Translations under genes and position numbers: made by a program
Shown here: positions 58,401 to 60,250 of the stretch, piece after piece
Layout of the letters: every line of letters starts with the position of its first letter
Position numbering within the stretch: position 1 is the first letter of the stretch
Origin: Prorocentrum cordatum
Lineage: Eukaryota; Sar; Dinophyceae; Prorocentrales; Prorocentraceae
Reading direction: 5' to 3'
Assembly (NCBI GenBank): GCA_963575745.1
Contig: CAUYUJ010020170.1
Coordinates: 958,513-1,022,512, forward strand
Length of the DNA stretch: 64,000 nucleotides
The notes under the pieces: model-generated
Database searches by the model: none
What the model was told of the DNA's origin: nothing
The model's input: only the letters and a program-made list of their open reading frames with translations

Positions 58401-59517
58401 TCTGCGCGGCACATTCCAGTCTCTGCCCCTTCTATTTTGCGAGGGCCCCGAGCGGCCGGGCGAAATTTGTCCTGTCGCCCTCGCCTTGGCTGCGCGGGCA
58501 ATGCCGCCTCTCGCGCGGGCACGGCCACGGGTGCGCTCGCCGACCCACACGATAAAAAACGACAGCGGCAACGGGGCCCGAGCGAGGCGAGAGCGGGTGG
58601 GAACGCAGGCCCGGCCCAGGCGCCGCGCACCCCGTGCGCGAGATTGGCGGTGCTGCGTCGGCGCGACGCATGCCTGGTGTTCGCTGCGCCCATCGGGAGT
58701 GCTGCTGCTCCCGCCCCTGCGCACCCCGCGTTGTTTTCTCCCTTCGCCAGGTCGTCGGAAGCGGAGCCGCGCGCGAGCGGCTTCCGATCGATGGGTGAGA
58801 GCGGGATCGAAGCCCAACATCACGTTGTGCCACATTTGGCTCCGATGTGATGGGGGGGAGGGGGGGGGAATGCGCGGGCCCTTCTGCTTCGCTCGAGCTG
58901 GCTGAGTTGGCCCCTCCTCCGGTTCATTATTTCTCCTCCTCCTCCTCCTCCTCGTCCTCCTCCTCCTCCTCATCATCATCATCATCATGCTCATCCTCAT
59001 TTTTATCATCCTCCAGGCCCCTCCTCGCCGTCCCCGTCCTCCTGTCAGCATTTCCCTTCCCCTCCTTTCGTTTCTTGGCGCCCGTCCCCAATCACCCTCC
59101 TTCCCCCCCGCCGCTCCTCATCCGTCTTTCCCTCCTTCATCTTGCCCGCGATCCGGGAATCTCAATGGTGTCGGGGGGTCCTGCACACAGGAGGGTTCCA
59201 TCGATGGAACCCTCCTGTTCCCAGAAACCCTGAAACATTCTTGAACCACGGACATCGAGGCAGTATGGATGAAAAAGGGGCAGCGGGAAGGGGATAGGGG
59301 AAGGGAGGACGAAGAGGGGGAGGAGTGGAGGGAGGGAGGAGGGGCGAGCAGGGGGGGCAGAGGGCGAGAGGGAGACTGGAGCTGCCCTGCAGGACCAGGA
59401 CTGCCCTCCCAGCCCCTGCCTTCCGGCGAGGCATCGACCGCGTACAACCGACGGCTGGTCGGGCTCTCCTTCTGCCTCATGGCGGTGGGGGTGGCCTGCC
59501 TCGGGCTCTCCGCGTGA
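1839..59517 (+). CDS. TMEM144-like ten-helix transporter gene, multi-exon
   Basis: Nine + strand blocks, in order and in compatible phases, rebuild a protein of about 380 residues. The family (TMEM144, PF07857; drug/metabolite transporter superfamily) has ten membrane helices and is annotated as putative carbohydrate transporters; human TMEM144 is about 345 residues. What I see: FGFLSVCFACLLY plus GSYFVPARKYEIHDG matches the family N-terminus (FG, ten hydrophobic residues, then the GSNFVPxKKxxTxDG motif). Exon 3 gives two helices around GGLVFVLANATANL. Exon 6 gives RWYWGVALSLIAGFLY plus a VP motif. Exon 8 gives AMLVSQAWGIVVFGE. Exon 9 gives the last helix and a stop at 59515-59517. A loop and helix segment of about 25-30 residues between exons 7 and 8 was not found. 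Introns run from 334 nt to about 23 kb. Location in a cell membrane and any substrate are inference from the family. Exons 1-5, 8 and 9 are firmer than 6 (5' end) and 7. Confidence 0.8.
1907..2046. mobile_element. 140-bp element with 22-bp terminal inverted repeats
   Basis: Bases 1907-1928 and 2025-2046 are inverted repeats with one mismatch in 22, beginning ACCACCCCAACCC. A small inner palindrome, CCCGAAATTCGGG, lies at 2011-2023. It sits wholly inside intron 1. No coding capacity; MITE-like or a foldback. I saw no clear target-site duplication. Confidence 0.7.
2270..2343 (+). CDS. TMEM144-like exon 2
   Basis: Encodes GSYFVPARKYEIHDG and then VVFQWFQCS, matching the signature loop and start of helix 2 of the family. 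The only frame that works has a TGA at 2243-2245, and there is no AG between 2246 and 2269, so the upstream acceptor is not AG. The exon ends in AGC TC, followed by GCAGGC, a GC donor lying at the start of an inverted repeat. Ending 3 nt earlier, after TGC AG, also keeps the phase. Confidence 0.75.
2344..2677 (+). other. Intron 2, GC-AG, with terminal inverted repeat
   Basis: Begins GCAGGCTGAAG (2344-2354); the exact complement CTTCAGCCTGC lies at 2660-2670, seven bases before the acceptor AG at 2676-2677. The pairing extends to 18 of 20 positions (2344-2363 with 2651-2670). The ends of the transcript intron could therefore form a stem. Confidence 0.65.
2415..2565. repeat. TG-rich tract in intron 2
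   Basis: Degenerate GTGTGTGT/TCTGTGTG run followed by TATATTATTG. The Cys-Val open frames here belong to the repeat. Confidence 0.85.
2678..2898 (+). CDS. TMEM144-like exon 3
   Basis: After GTCGCAG, one base completes a Ser codon and the frame reads GVLLFGLMCGMV (helix 2), then a hydrophilic loop, GLIGGLVFVLANATANL (helix 3), and GIGVYYTMHEVSN followed by LGVTFVVG (helix 4). Each segment has the length and glycine placement of TMEM144 proteins. The 3' end is ambiguous. With a GC donor at 2899 the exon ends in GTT G. Alternatively it runs to about 2907-2909 inside CTTCGGCA (2903-2910), which recurs at exon 4. Confidence 0.8.
3120..3940 (+). repeat. Degenerate CTTGGGG-type repeat, copy A
   Basis: Imperfect tandem units around GGCCTCTTGGGGCC, interrupted by a unique block (3541-3590, containing AAGATCCTTCAAGAAACTAG) and ended by a tail (3780-3905, ending GGGACCTGAGGACAC). 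The same order of parts recurs at 15850-16530 and, inverted, at 17560-18120, so this is a dispersed element rather than a local satellite. No coding capacity seen. Confidence 0.7.
3950..4650. other. Intron 3 sequence, no gene seen
   Basis: Contains a GA-rich microsatellite (about 3969-4000) and a short TA run (about 4470-4483). Otherwise unique sequence without a usable open frame. Confidence 0.5.
4655..5000. repeat. ATC/CGT trinucleotide tracts
   Basis: CATCAC/ATC triplets to about 4800, a non-repetitive stretch at about 4800-4930, then CGC/CGT triplets to 5000. His-rich and Asp-rich open frames are artefacts. Confidence 0.85.
5055..5206. repeat. (CTC)n trinucleotide tract
   Basis: Pure CTC run from about 5138 to 5205 with a looser CTC/CCC lead-in. 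A second pyrimidine-rich stretch follows at about 5545-5700. Confidence 0.9.
5700..7338. other. Intron 3 sequence, no gene seen
   Basis: Mostly unique sequence with stop codons in all frames. A pyrimidine-rich block lies at about 6780-6900. I found no repeat copy elsewhere in the window and no exon of the host gene apart from the one starting at 7339. Confidence 0.5.
7339..7406 (+). CDS. TMEM144-like exon 4
   Basis: After AACGAG, two bases complete a Gly codon and the frame reads PRFGIPATPPSS then VTLAGVGVAL, matching the RFG-loop-NYxGVxLA part of the family and the first half of helix 5. It ends CTG before GCTCCC, a GC donor, phase 0. Alternative 5' end: within CTTCGGCA (7346-7353), the same octamer as at the end of exon 3 and in the same frame. 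Alternative 3' end: a GT donor at 7398-7399. Short exon, placed by alignment. Confidence 0.6.
7720..7815. repeat. (CGT)n trinucleotide tract
   Basis: TCGTCG repeats within intron 4. The poly-Val, poly-Thr and poly-Asp frames are artefacts. Confidence 0.9.
8168..8342. mobile_element. Tc1/mariner-like MITE, copy 1
   Basis: 175 bp beginning CAGTCGGGGC and ending GCCCCGACTG, a perfect 10-bp terminal inverted repeat with further partial pairing inside (AGAACCCT at one end, AGGGTTCC at the other). It is preceded by TA at 8166-8167; the 3' flank is CA. A second copy lies at 25856-26031. CAGT termini and TA flanks are features of Tc1/mariner-type elements. Non-coding, so non-autonomous. Confidence 0.75.
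8488..8531. repeat. (GGA)n tract
   Basis: Short run of GGA triplets in intron 4. Confidence 0.9.
8730..8879 (+). CDS. TMEM144-like exon 5
   Basis: Follows CCCGGGAG with phase 0 and reads VVIGAVPIAFMEPEV, completing helix 5, then a hydrophilic loop (GRAVDPPAAPELMEPP, DIGHENEKMPKRQ) as found between helices 5 and 6 of the family. The likely donor is GTGGAC at 8880, phase 0. The loop end is not fixed by alignment, because this loop varies in length between TMEM144 proteins. Confidence 0.7.
9040..9250 (+). repeat. Degenerate CTTGGGG-type repeat, partial copy
   Basis: Units such as GTCTTGGGGCCGTCTGGGAG resemble the 3120-3940 element. The unique middle block and tail are absent. Confidence 0.5.
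9690..10230. repeat. Cluster of inverted and direct repeats
   Basis: The motif GGGTACGGAAAGAATGG (about 9774-9790) recurs as its complement at about 9937-9955 and again, diverged, near 10150-10170. TTTGGGGGCTCGGAAACTCC occurs near 9706 and 10187. The 9760-9960 part is a large imperfect palindrome. Non-coding. Confidence 0.6.
10375..10515. repeat. (GGA)n tract
   Basis: GGA triplets in intron 5. On the - strand this gives a long spurious Pro/Leu/Ser-rich frame. Confidence 0.95.
10988..11213. repeat. Tandem pair of 113-bp hairpin units
   Basis: Two head-to-tail copies (10988-11100, 11101-11213) that differ at only a few positions. Each is self-complementary: GGTAACTCGGGTC and TAACTCGGGTTC on the left, GAACCCGAGTTACC and GGACCCGAGTTACC on the right, around TTTTTCGGGAATC. 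The high identity suggests a recent duplication. Confidence 0.85.
11506..11665 (+). mobile_element. 160-bp dispersed element, copy 1
   Basis: Starts CAGGAGGGG, contains repeated AAAATATGGGAA units and TTTGTGTGTATTTATTTGTG, and ends CTGGGGCCCCTTCAG. A second copy lies at 50890-51060. The ends are imperfect inverted repeats (7 of 9). AT-rich core in a GC-rich setting. Non-coding. Confidence 0.7.
12170..12585. repeat. GGA/GCA tracts with an (AATG)n block
   Basis: GGA and AGC triplets to about 12357, a block of non-repetitive sequence, an (ATGA)n tetranucleotide run at about 12443-12494, then GGA triplets to about 12585. Confidence 0.9.
12720..12870 (+). repeat. About 70-bp repeat, two units
   Basis: Two diverged units (AAATCACCATTCCTGGGATA then GAACACCATTCCCGCGATTT). 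A related sequence lies in opposite orientation at 36440-36665. Confidence 0.55.
12925..13335. repeat. 81-bp minisatellite, five units
   Basis: Five diverged units with period about 81 bp, each carrying ATGTTGAAAA and CCCTCCATCCGTGAAGC-like blocks. 81 is a multiple of three but stop codons interrupt every frame, so I do not call it coding. Confidence 0.8.
13680..13765. repeat. (GGA)n tract
   Basis: GGA triplets in intron 5. Confidence 0.9.
13766..14985. other. Intron 5 sequence, no gene seen
   Basis: Mostly unique GC-rich sequence. A + frame stays open to 14501 but has no recognisable composition or motif. Confidence 0.4.
14990..15345. repeat. 12-bp minisatellite
   Basis: Unit GGTTGTCCCGAC with CTCGAT variants, more than 20 units. 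It translates as DGCP, VVPT or NHRD repeats depending on frame; I treat all as artefacts. Confidence 0.9.
15346..15849. other. Intron 5 sequence, no gene seen
   Basis: More AT-rich than its surroundings, with scattered ATACAT-like motifs. No open frame of note. Confidence 0.5.
15850..16530 (+). repeat. Degenerate CTTGGGG-type repeat, copy B
   Basis: Same part order as copy A: CTTGGGG units, a unique block at about 16171-16215 (AGCATCTTTCAAACACAG), further units, and a tail at about 16385-16515 that ends GGACCTGAGGACAC as in copy A. Confidence 0.7.
16544..17045. repeat. (CATA)n tetranucleotide tract
   Basis: About 500 bp of CATA with ACAC, CCTA and GCAT interruptions, fading to 17200. Tyr-Ile-His-Thr frames (+) and Cys-Met-Tyr-Val frames (-) are artefacts. 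Confidence 0.95.
17560..18120 (-). repeat. Degenerate CTTGGGG-type repeat, copy C, inverted
   Basis: CCCAAGAGGC units, the complement of copies A and B. It includes the unique block in reverse (17805-17860; its complement contains AAATCCTTCAAGAACGTC). Together with copy B it forms an inverted pair separated by the CATA tract. Confidence 0.65.
18128..18230. repeat. CTC-rich tract
   Basis: Pyrimidine-rich CTC/CCT triplets in intron 5. Confidence 0.85.
18590..19200. repeat. About 90-bp minisatellite, array 1
   Basis: About seven diverged units, each with a GTGGAGCTCC block, a GGGCACG block and GTGTGCCG. The same unit plan (GTGGAGCTCC, GGGCC, GTGCGCC) occurs in the array at 39725-40800. Confidence 0.75.
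19571..19650. repeat. (CTC)n tract
   Basis: CTC triplets in intron 5. Confidence 0.95.
19740..20480. repeat. About 100-bp minisatellite
   Basis: Units of about 98-100 bp (clear period between 19959, 20058 and 20158) with GCGAGGTCTCGGCAGGTCCG and CGCAGCCCCGCAGGGCC blocks; some units are truncated. The period is not a multiple of three, so no protein repeat is implied. Confidence 0.8.
20655..21070. repeat. CA-rich tract
   Basis: Degenerate CACACA run with ACGC and AACAC variants. Cys-Val and Thr-His frames are artefacts. Confidence 0.9.
21370..21565. repeat. About 10-bp GGGTCGCGGG minisatellite
   Basis: Repeats of GGTCGCGGGC/GGTCGCGGGT. No gene. Confidence 0.9.
21566..21954. other. Intron 5 sequence with TA run and small palindrome
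   Basis: AT-rich segment with an (AT)n run at about 21768-21783, then ATATCCACCGCC (21841-21852) complementary to GGCGGTGGATAT (21882-21893). No gene seen. Confidence 0.6.
21955..22185. repeat. About 80-87-bp tandem repeat, three units
   Basis: GAGTGCTCGG occurs near 21985, 22064 and 22151, each after TAAGTC/CAGTC plus CATACGGAGT-like sequence. Confidence 0.75.
22209..22346 (+). repeat. Dispersed repeat, copy 1
   Basis: Shares CAAGGCTAC, TTGCATCCTTGC, AACGTGAACATGGC and CCAAGGCCC blocks in order with 60111-60250. About 140 bp, non-coding. Confidence 0.65.
22347..23345. other. GC-rich intron 5 sequence, no gene seen
   Basis: Open in several frames because of GC content, with short CGC runs near 22490-22520. 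I recognise nothing in it. Confidence 0.4.
23350..23925. repeat. (CGT)n trinucleotide region
   Basis: Long CGT/TCG tract with interruptions. Val-rich, Ser-rich, Arg-rich and Asp-rich frames are artefacts. Confidence 0.9.
24330..25710. repeat. Tandem segmental duplication of about 0.7 kb
   Basis: TATTCTCCTCTCTCCCC recurs at about 24360 and 25050. Both copies then carry CTGCAGCGCTGGCCTCATTT-type units of about 60 bp and end with CATCCGACTGTGCG...AAGGGATGGGAG near 24900 and 25615. Non-coding. Confidence 0.75.
25856..26031. mobile_element. Tc1/mariner-like MITE, copy 2
   Basis: 176 bp, CAGTCGGGGC at the left and GTCCCGACTG at the right, with TA on both sides (25854-25855, 26032-26033). The inner sequence is colinear with copy 1 and shares TTCCTTATTTAGGGTTCCTT. 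A fragment of its left part (AAGGGGCTCGCTGTTCCTT) is repeated just upstream at about 25819-25838. Confidence 0.78.
26490..26990. repeat. GGGCGGGC-type GC minisatellite
   Basis: Degenerate GGTCGGGCGGGC units. Related short runs occur at 29750-30040. The flanking 26034-26489 and 26991-27554 show no gene. Confidence 0.8.
27555..28110 (+). repeat. Degenerate CTTGGGG-type repeat, copy D
   Basis: GGCCTCTTGTGGCC and CGTCTTGGGGG units as in copies A and B. The middle unique block is different here, so either the element is diverged or only the unit array is shared. Confidence 0.55.
28165..29285. repeat. Minisatellite flanked by inverted arms
   Basis: The left arm (28165-28300) has three GGTCACTACCGGTTCGAAC units. 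The right arm (28965-29285) has about seven units of the complement, GTTCGAACCGGTAGTGACC. Between them lies a GGGACAGTGGTGG minisatellite (about 28320-28960). A 927-residue - strand frame crossing all of this is Pro/Ser-rich repeat translation. Confidence 0.8.
29286..30712. other. GC-rich intron 5 sequence, no gene seen
   Basis: Includes G-runs to 29400, and a CGGGCAGCGCGG-type repeat at about 29840-30040. Long open frames on both strands reflect composition. Confidence 0.4.
30713..30909. mobile_element. About 197-bp element with 26-bp terminal inverted repeats
   Basis: 30713-30738 and 30884-30909 pair at 21 of 26 positions (AGGCCTAGATGTTGACACCA on the left). The interior is unique and non-repetitive. 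One + frame through it is open but unrecognised. Candidate MITE; single copy in this window. Confidence 0.55.
30910..31080. repeat. (GGA)n tract
   Basis: GGA triplets starting at the right end of the preceding element. A second purine-rich stretch lies at about 31500-31600. Confidence 0.9.
31672..31919 (+). CDS. TMEM144-like exon 6
   Basis: Hydrophilic lead (ELGDDGAIMDAPLLSDP) then RWYWGVALSLIAGFLY, SLMYVPQILFKARAERE. This matches helix 6 and the FVPxxYIK-type motif that follows it in TMEM144 proteins. The 3' end is set at a GT (31920-31921), leaving a 2-nt overhang that fits exon 7. The 5' end is uncertain: AG acceptors giving phase 0 occur before 31672, 31687, 31708 and 31726. Confidence 0.65.
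32109..32893 (+). mobile_element. Retroposed segment with 20-bp target duplication
   Basis: The 20-mer AACATTGATCATCATCACCC occurs exactly at 32109-32128 and 32874-32893. The sequence just before the second copy is a short A-run (CATTAAAAA). Target duplication plus 3' A-run is the mark of target-primed retroposition. The 745-bp insert has no clear open frame and no spliced-leader relic at its start. AGTTCGAGCCC at about 32278 weakly resembles a B box. Confidence 0.6.
32894..33586. other. Intron 6 sequence, mostly uncharacterised
   Basis: Contains a short + frame from ATG 33487 (MEGTIVWMAKVTTGGKGENT) that ends at ACAG|GTTAGT. It may be a first exon of the candidate below, but its phase does not join cleanly to the next block. 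Confidence 0.3.
33587..33999 (+). CDS. Candidate nested gene, two exons, unknown function
   Basis: Block 1 (33587-33724, after TTACAG) reads ARAATTLMQLVATLAKVNL and later ACGVIFITFLIKADQPSAK, and ends before GTGGGG in phase 0. Block 2 (33795-33999, after CTGGAG) is also phase 0. It reads CFGLPYVQVWHGRIQAIG, then NCPVDC, then VRHCSLCQTRKVVIEG, and ends at CAC|GTGAGG. The composition is protein-like and not repeat-derived, and the splice sites are conventional. It lies inside intron 6 of the transporter, on the same strand. I do not recognise the family. It could be a decayed multicopy gene fragment. Confidence 0.35.
34000..36435. other. Intron 6 sequence, no gene assigned
   Basis: GC-rich to about 35980, then more balanced. 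A + frame at 34000-34215 (VVDTGFAPQPEALRSYF) might continue the candidate gene. The remaining open frames look compositional. Confidence 0.35.
36440..36665 (-). repeat. Diverged inverted copy of the 12720 repeat
   Basis: Its complement contains CCGCAAATTAACAAAATGA and GGGACTTCAACACC, resembling CCGCAAATCAACGAGACTG and CGCGATTTCAATACC at 12720-12870. Confidence 0.45.
36830..37225. repeat. CTC-rich region
   Basis: CTC/CCT triplets at about 36830-36930 and 37100-37225 with a non-repetitive stretch between. Confidence 0.85.
37540..38330 (+). CDS. Candidate hydrophobic repeat protein, 65-codon unit
   Basis: In one + frame the block reads LVALPIVTLCTLMLPLLVV, then 65 codons later MVALHVVTPCPPMLPIVEL, then a third diverged unit at about 38133 (LITPFMLMLPLVASR). 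The first two units are exactly 195 bp apart (GTAACG at 37594 and 37789; GTTCTTCCGC at 37644 and 37839). The frame is shared by all three units. A stop at 37930-37932 can be bypassed by a phase-0 GT-AG intron (37882-38040). The product would be a multi-helix membrane protein of unknown family. Other frames are also open and GC-rich repeats mislead, so this is tentative. Confidence 0.3.
38708..38763. repeat. (CTC)n tract
   Basis: CTC triplets in intron 6. Confidence 0.95.
39068..39186 (+). CDS. TMEM144-like exon 7 (tentative)
   Basis: After GCTGTAG one base completes the Gly codon left by exon 6. The frame then carries CYYVFLLISIGLLTSS, matching the YVFxxxSGxxLTST start of helix 7 in the family at about nine of fifteen positions. 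A GT at 39187-39188 leaves one base, which fits the phase of exon 8. Joined directly to exon 8, about 25-30 family residues (rest of helix 7, loop, start of helix 8) are missing, so a further exon probably lies between 39.2 and 52.7 kb. Confidence 0.45.
39725..40800. repeat. About 89-bp minisatellite, array 2
   Basis: Some eleven units of 86-93 bp with GGAACTGCATGCGGGCGCTG and GGTGGAGCTCC blocks and GGGGTGCGCC. Same family as the array at 18590-19200. Open frames on both strands are artefacts. Confidence 0.85.
40801..41476. other. Intron sequence leading into decayed elements
   Basis: G-rich stretches near 40830-40865 and 40984-41010, then sequence open in several frames with no recognised motif. 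Confidence 0.35.
41477..42034 (+). pseudogene. Decayed retroelement coding segment
   Basis: A + frame with protein-like composition after 41690 (KTWRDARITATAEVFQVKKK, then ERFEEINEELTQMQKLLRKP). G-runs of 10 or more at about 41525 and 41638 interrupt it. It lies upstream of the reverse-transcriptase-like C-terminus, so it is probably the remains of the same element. I did not find clear reverse transcriptase catalytic motifs between 42.0 and 43.6 kb. Confidence 0.35.
43640..44590 (+). pseudogene. Dinoflagellate-type LINE, 3' coding part, frameshifted
   Basis: Three pieces in different + frames, in family order. First FQTFVSGAGLSGLMALVLE (43797 on), like the SAALSGLEA segment after the reverse transcriptase of dinoflagellate LINEs. 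Next ALRIRRLRWHLQWAKQPED (about 44008). Last a cysteine-rich end with VCGAQFATAAALAA and VATNQCPWCLSSFATTQSRD (about 44424-44560), like the terminal zinc fingers with TTNQCPWC. Frameshifts separate the pieces, so the copy is dead or carries sequence errors. The identification is from memory of the family. Confidence 0.55.
44900..45723 (+). pseudogene. Unknown coding sequence, probably frameshifted
   Basis: The last 175 codons of a + frame ending in a stop at 45721-45723 look like real protein (WQKDDPTSVAASIDWAMDAP, NGFLMMVGGNNAHSQAMV, GKFSGHTLRVAMGVLIVFVG). Just upstream the protein-like composition is in another frame (REMNHVATDFFLAPVSSWAF), so a frameshift lies near 45190. A poly-G run at about 44963-44980 interrupts further upstream. 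It follows the LINE remnant directly; whether it belongs to that element or is a separate gene is unclear. Confidence 0.35.
45724..46764. other. Decayed sequence between coding remnants
   Basis: Short protein-like stretches in changing frames (for example MKKTTEAKEVNGKMRAS near 46548). GCGGGGATATCTCGGAGCGC at about 46400 resembles sequence at about 41550, 41610 and 48060, hinting at repeated element parts. Confidence 0.35.
46765..47957 (+). pseudogene. Lys/Glu-rich helical protein remnant, frameshifted
   Basis: Reads AAKAIIEAEEGLKKKSRKQ and PEEMSKALLEGIKMKRG, changes frame at an AAAAGGGGG run (about 46888), continues DVDDEPALKTAENALAEKGK through RALCFAEVRGDNMQLINVC and ESHPEDELMKEWVDRVQRD to about 47510, changes frame again (FYDVAQKMGPKELRKLVRP), meets an in-frame stop near 47799, and ends PEEAERLKNVSIFRESMKTL with a stop at 47955-47957. 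Family unknown. The breaks lie partly at homopolymers, so sequencing error is possible. Confidence 0.4.
47958..48832. other. Intron sequence, no gene seen
   Basis: Unique sequence with short open frames. No match to the missing transporter segment. Confidence 0.4.
48833..48905. repeat. (AG)n dinucleotide tract
   Basis: TATATATATA then AGAGAG run. Confidence 0.95.
48906..49735. other. Intron sequence, no gene seen
   Basis: Unique sequence; short open frames only. Confidence 0.4.
49740..50140. repeat. GGA/GAT-rich tracts
   Basis: GAG/GGA triplets at 49745-49810 and about 49925-50030, then GATGATGAG to about 50120. Confidence 0.9.
50500..50718. mobile_element. 219-bp element with 24-bp terminal inverted repeats
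   Basis: 50500-50523 and 50695-50718 pair at 20 of 24 positions (GGTGCACGGTCGGGAACTT on the left). Inside, GGCGTGTCGCGCCG (50525-50538) is exactly complementary to 50561-50574, and GCGACACG-type motifs recur. Non-coding MITE or foldback candidate. Confidence 0.6.
50890..51060 (+). mobile_element. 171-bp dispersed element, copy 2
   Basis: Colinear with 11506-11665 (CAGGAGGGGAAAA start, AAAATATGGGAAGTGGGGGG core, CTGGGGCCCCTTCAG end). Immediately after it the sequence is GTGAGAG, so the element end forms a consensus-like splice donor, CAG|GTGAG. Confidence 0.7.
51061..51660. other. Intron sequence, no gene assigned
   Basis: A + frame at about 51230-51390 is partly hydrophobic (ALCCLSFLCLARLLEGFLYG). 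I considered it for the missing helix-7 segment but the alignment is poor. Confidence 0.35.
51663..52530. repeat. (GAT)n trinucleotide tract, about 0.8 kb
   Basis: GAT/GGT triplets to about 52470, then GGA triplets to about 52525. Poly-Met, poly-His and poly-Ile frames are artefacts. Confidence 0.95.
52678..52805 (+). CDS. TMEM144-like exon 8
   Basis: After GGAGCAG, two bases complete a codon and the frame reads YGGAMVFNLLSMMLLPYVV, AYALGVGGAMLVSQAWGIVVF, GE. This matches helices 8 and 9 of the family, including the WGIFxFKE motif. The exon ends GGC GAG before GCGGCC, a GC donor. The octamer GGCGAGGC here (52800-52807) recurs at the exon 9 junction, so the cut position within it is ambiguous but the protein is the same. 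Confidence 0.8.
52806..53558. other. Intron 8 sequence with internal duplication
   Basis: Near-repeats of about 120 bp: CCATGTCCCATCAATCCATC ... CTTCGAGCTCG and CCATGCCCCATCCATCCAC ... CTTCGAGCTCG (about 52831-53040). The rest is unique and GC-rich. Confidence 0.55.
53560..53650. repeat. (GGA)n tract
   Basis: GGA triplets in intron 8. Confidence 0.9.
53859..53980. mobile_element. 122-bp MITE, copy 1
   Basis: CATCGCTCGGACGT (53859-53872) and its exact complement ACGTCCGAGCGATG (53967-53980) bound a short AT-richer core with CGAGGACCATCGAGGAGC. A highly similar copy lies at 59568-59688. It sits between a long C-run and another C-run. Confidence 0.8.
53981..55244. other. Intron 8 sequence, no gene seen
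   Basis: Less GC-rich than the flanks, with stops in all frames. Confidence 0.45.
55245..55310. repeat. (CTC)n tract
   Basis: CTC triplets in intron 8. Confidence 0.9.
55311..55884. other. Intron 8 sequence, no gene seen
   Basis: GC-rich to about 55560, then AT-richer with ATTATGCATAAATTAAT near 55673-55690. Confidence 0.45.
55885..56035. repeat. GGA-rich tract
   Basis: GGA triplets with interruptions. Confidence 0.9.
56620..56756. repeat. (GGA)n tract
   Basis: Long GGA run; poly-Gly, poly-Arg and poly-Leu frames are artefacts. Confidence 0.95.
56757..58925. other. GC-rich intron 8 sequence, no gene assigned
   Basis: Open on both strands because of GC content. A + frame at about 57750-57900 (RASLCMADLTAPAPAKCALE, VSEAGFDEELLMGAL) has protein-like composition but no recognised family or clear splice sites. 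A small stem, CAACGTGGAC/GTCCACGTTG, lies at about 58161-58188. Confidence 0.35.
58926..58992. repeat. (CTC)n/(ATC)n tract
   Basis: CTC triplets passing into ATC triplets. Confidence 0.9.
59187..59218. repeat. 32-bp perfect palindrome
   Basis: Perfect inverted repeat with no spacer around ATCGAT; the right half begins GATGGAACCCTCCTG. It lies 212 bp upstream of the last transporter exon. Confidence 0.85.
59431..59517 (+). CDS. TMEM144-like exon 9 (terminal)
   Basis: After CCGGCGAG, phase 0: ASTAYNRRLVGLSFC, LMAVGVACLGLSA, stop TGA at 59515-59517. Joined to exon 8 it gives WGIVVFGE then ASTAYNRRL and the last helix, matching the family C-terminus in length and position of the charged residues. 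No recognisable polyadenylation signal follows. Confidence 0.78.
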   Translation, partial: ASTAYNRRLVGLSFCLMAVGVACLGLSA

Positions 59518-59567
59518 CCGCGCGGCTGCTCCGCCTTTCTCTGCGTCTCGCTGTTCCACATCCTTGG

Positions 59568-59688
59568 CATCGCTCGGACGTGTGCATTTTTCCTTCGGCG
59601 AGGACCATCGAGGAGCGTCCTTGATCATCTGGCGAAAAAACCACGCACGAAACCGAAAAAAGCACAGGCAAGTGACGTCCGAGCGATG
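59568..59688. mobile_element. 121-bp MITE, copy 2
   Basis: Same 14-bp perfect terminal inverted repeats as 53859-53980 and closely similar throughout (few substitutions, small indels). It starts 50 bp after the transporter stop codon, so it may lie in the 3' untranslated region. Confidence 0.8.
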
Positions 59689-59824
59689 GCGAGTATCCAT
59701 CCTTCTTCTCCTCCATGTTGGACGCTGGCCATGCAGAAGCATGTGTCTCCTCCTCCCCGTCCTCCTCCTCCTGTTTCGACCTTCGACCCGCGGGAATTGT
59801 CGAGAGATCGCCCCAGTGCCCTCG

Positions 59825-60110
59825 CCTCCTCCTCCTCCTCCTCCTCCTCTTCCTCCTCCTCCTCCTCCTCCTCCTCCCCCTCCCCCTCATCATCATCAGC
59901 AGCACAAGAATCAGCATCTCAACGCTTCATCACTGAGTCATCACCATCATAGTAAGCATCGCCATCATCAGCATCACCATCATCATCCACATAGCCACCA
60001 TCATCGTTATCGCCATTACCATCATCACCGACATCATCCTCATCTTCACCATCTTCTTTAGAATAAGCATCATCATACAGTCAACCATGATAATAAGGAT
60101 GTGGCAGCAT
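59825..60110. repeat. (CTC)n then ATC/CAT tract
   Basis: CTC triplets to about 59885, then ATC-rich sequence to about 60090. Confidence 0.9.
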
Positions 60111-60250
60111 CCTAAGGCTACCCTTGCGTCCTTGCTTCTTCGGTATCCAGCATCATTCGGCATTATGCTGCGCTTTTTAAGGAAAACGTCAACATGGCGT
60201 TCCAAGGCCCTTGCAGCCTTACGGCGCATCCTTACTATCCTGGTCGACTG
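60111..60250 (+). repeat. Dispersed repeat, copy 2
   Basis: Island of non-repetitive sequence within the ATC region, colinear with 22209-22346 (CTAAGGCTAC, TTGCGTCCTTGC, AACGTCAACATGGC, CCAAGGCCC). Confidence 0.65.
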
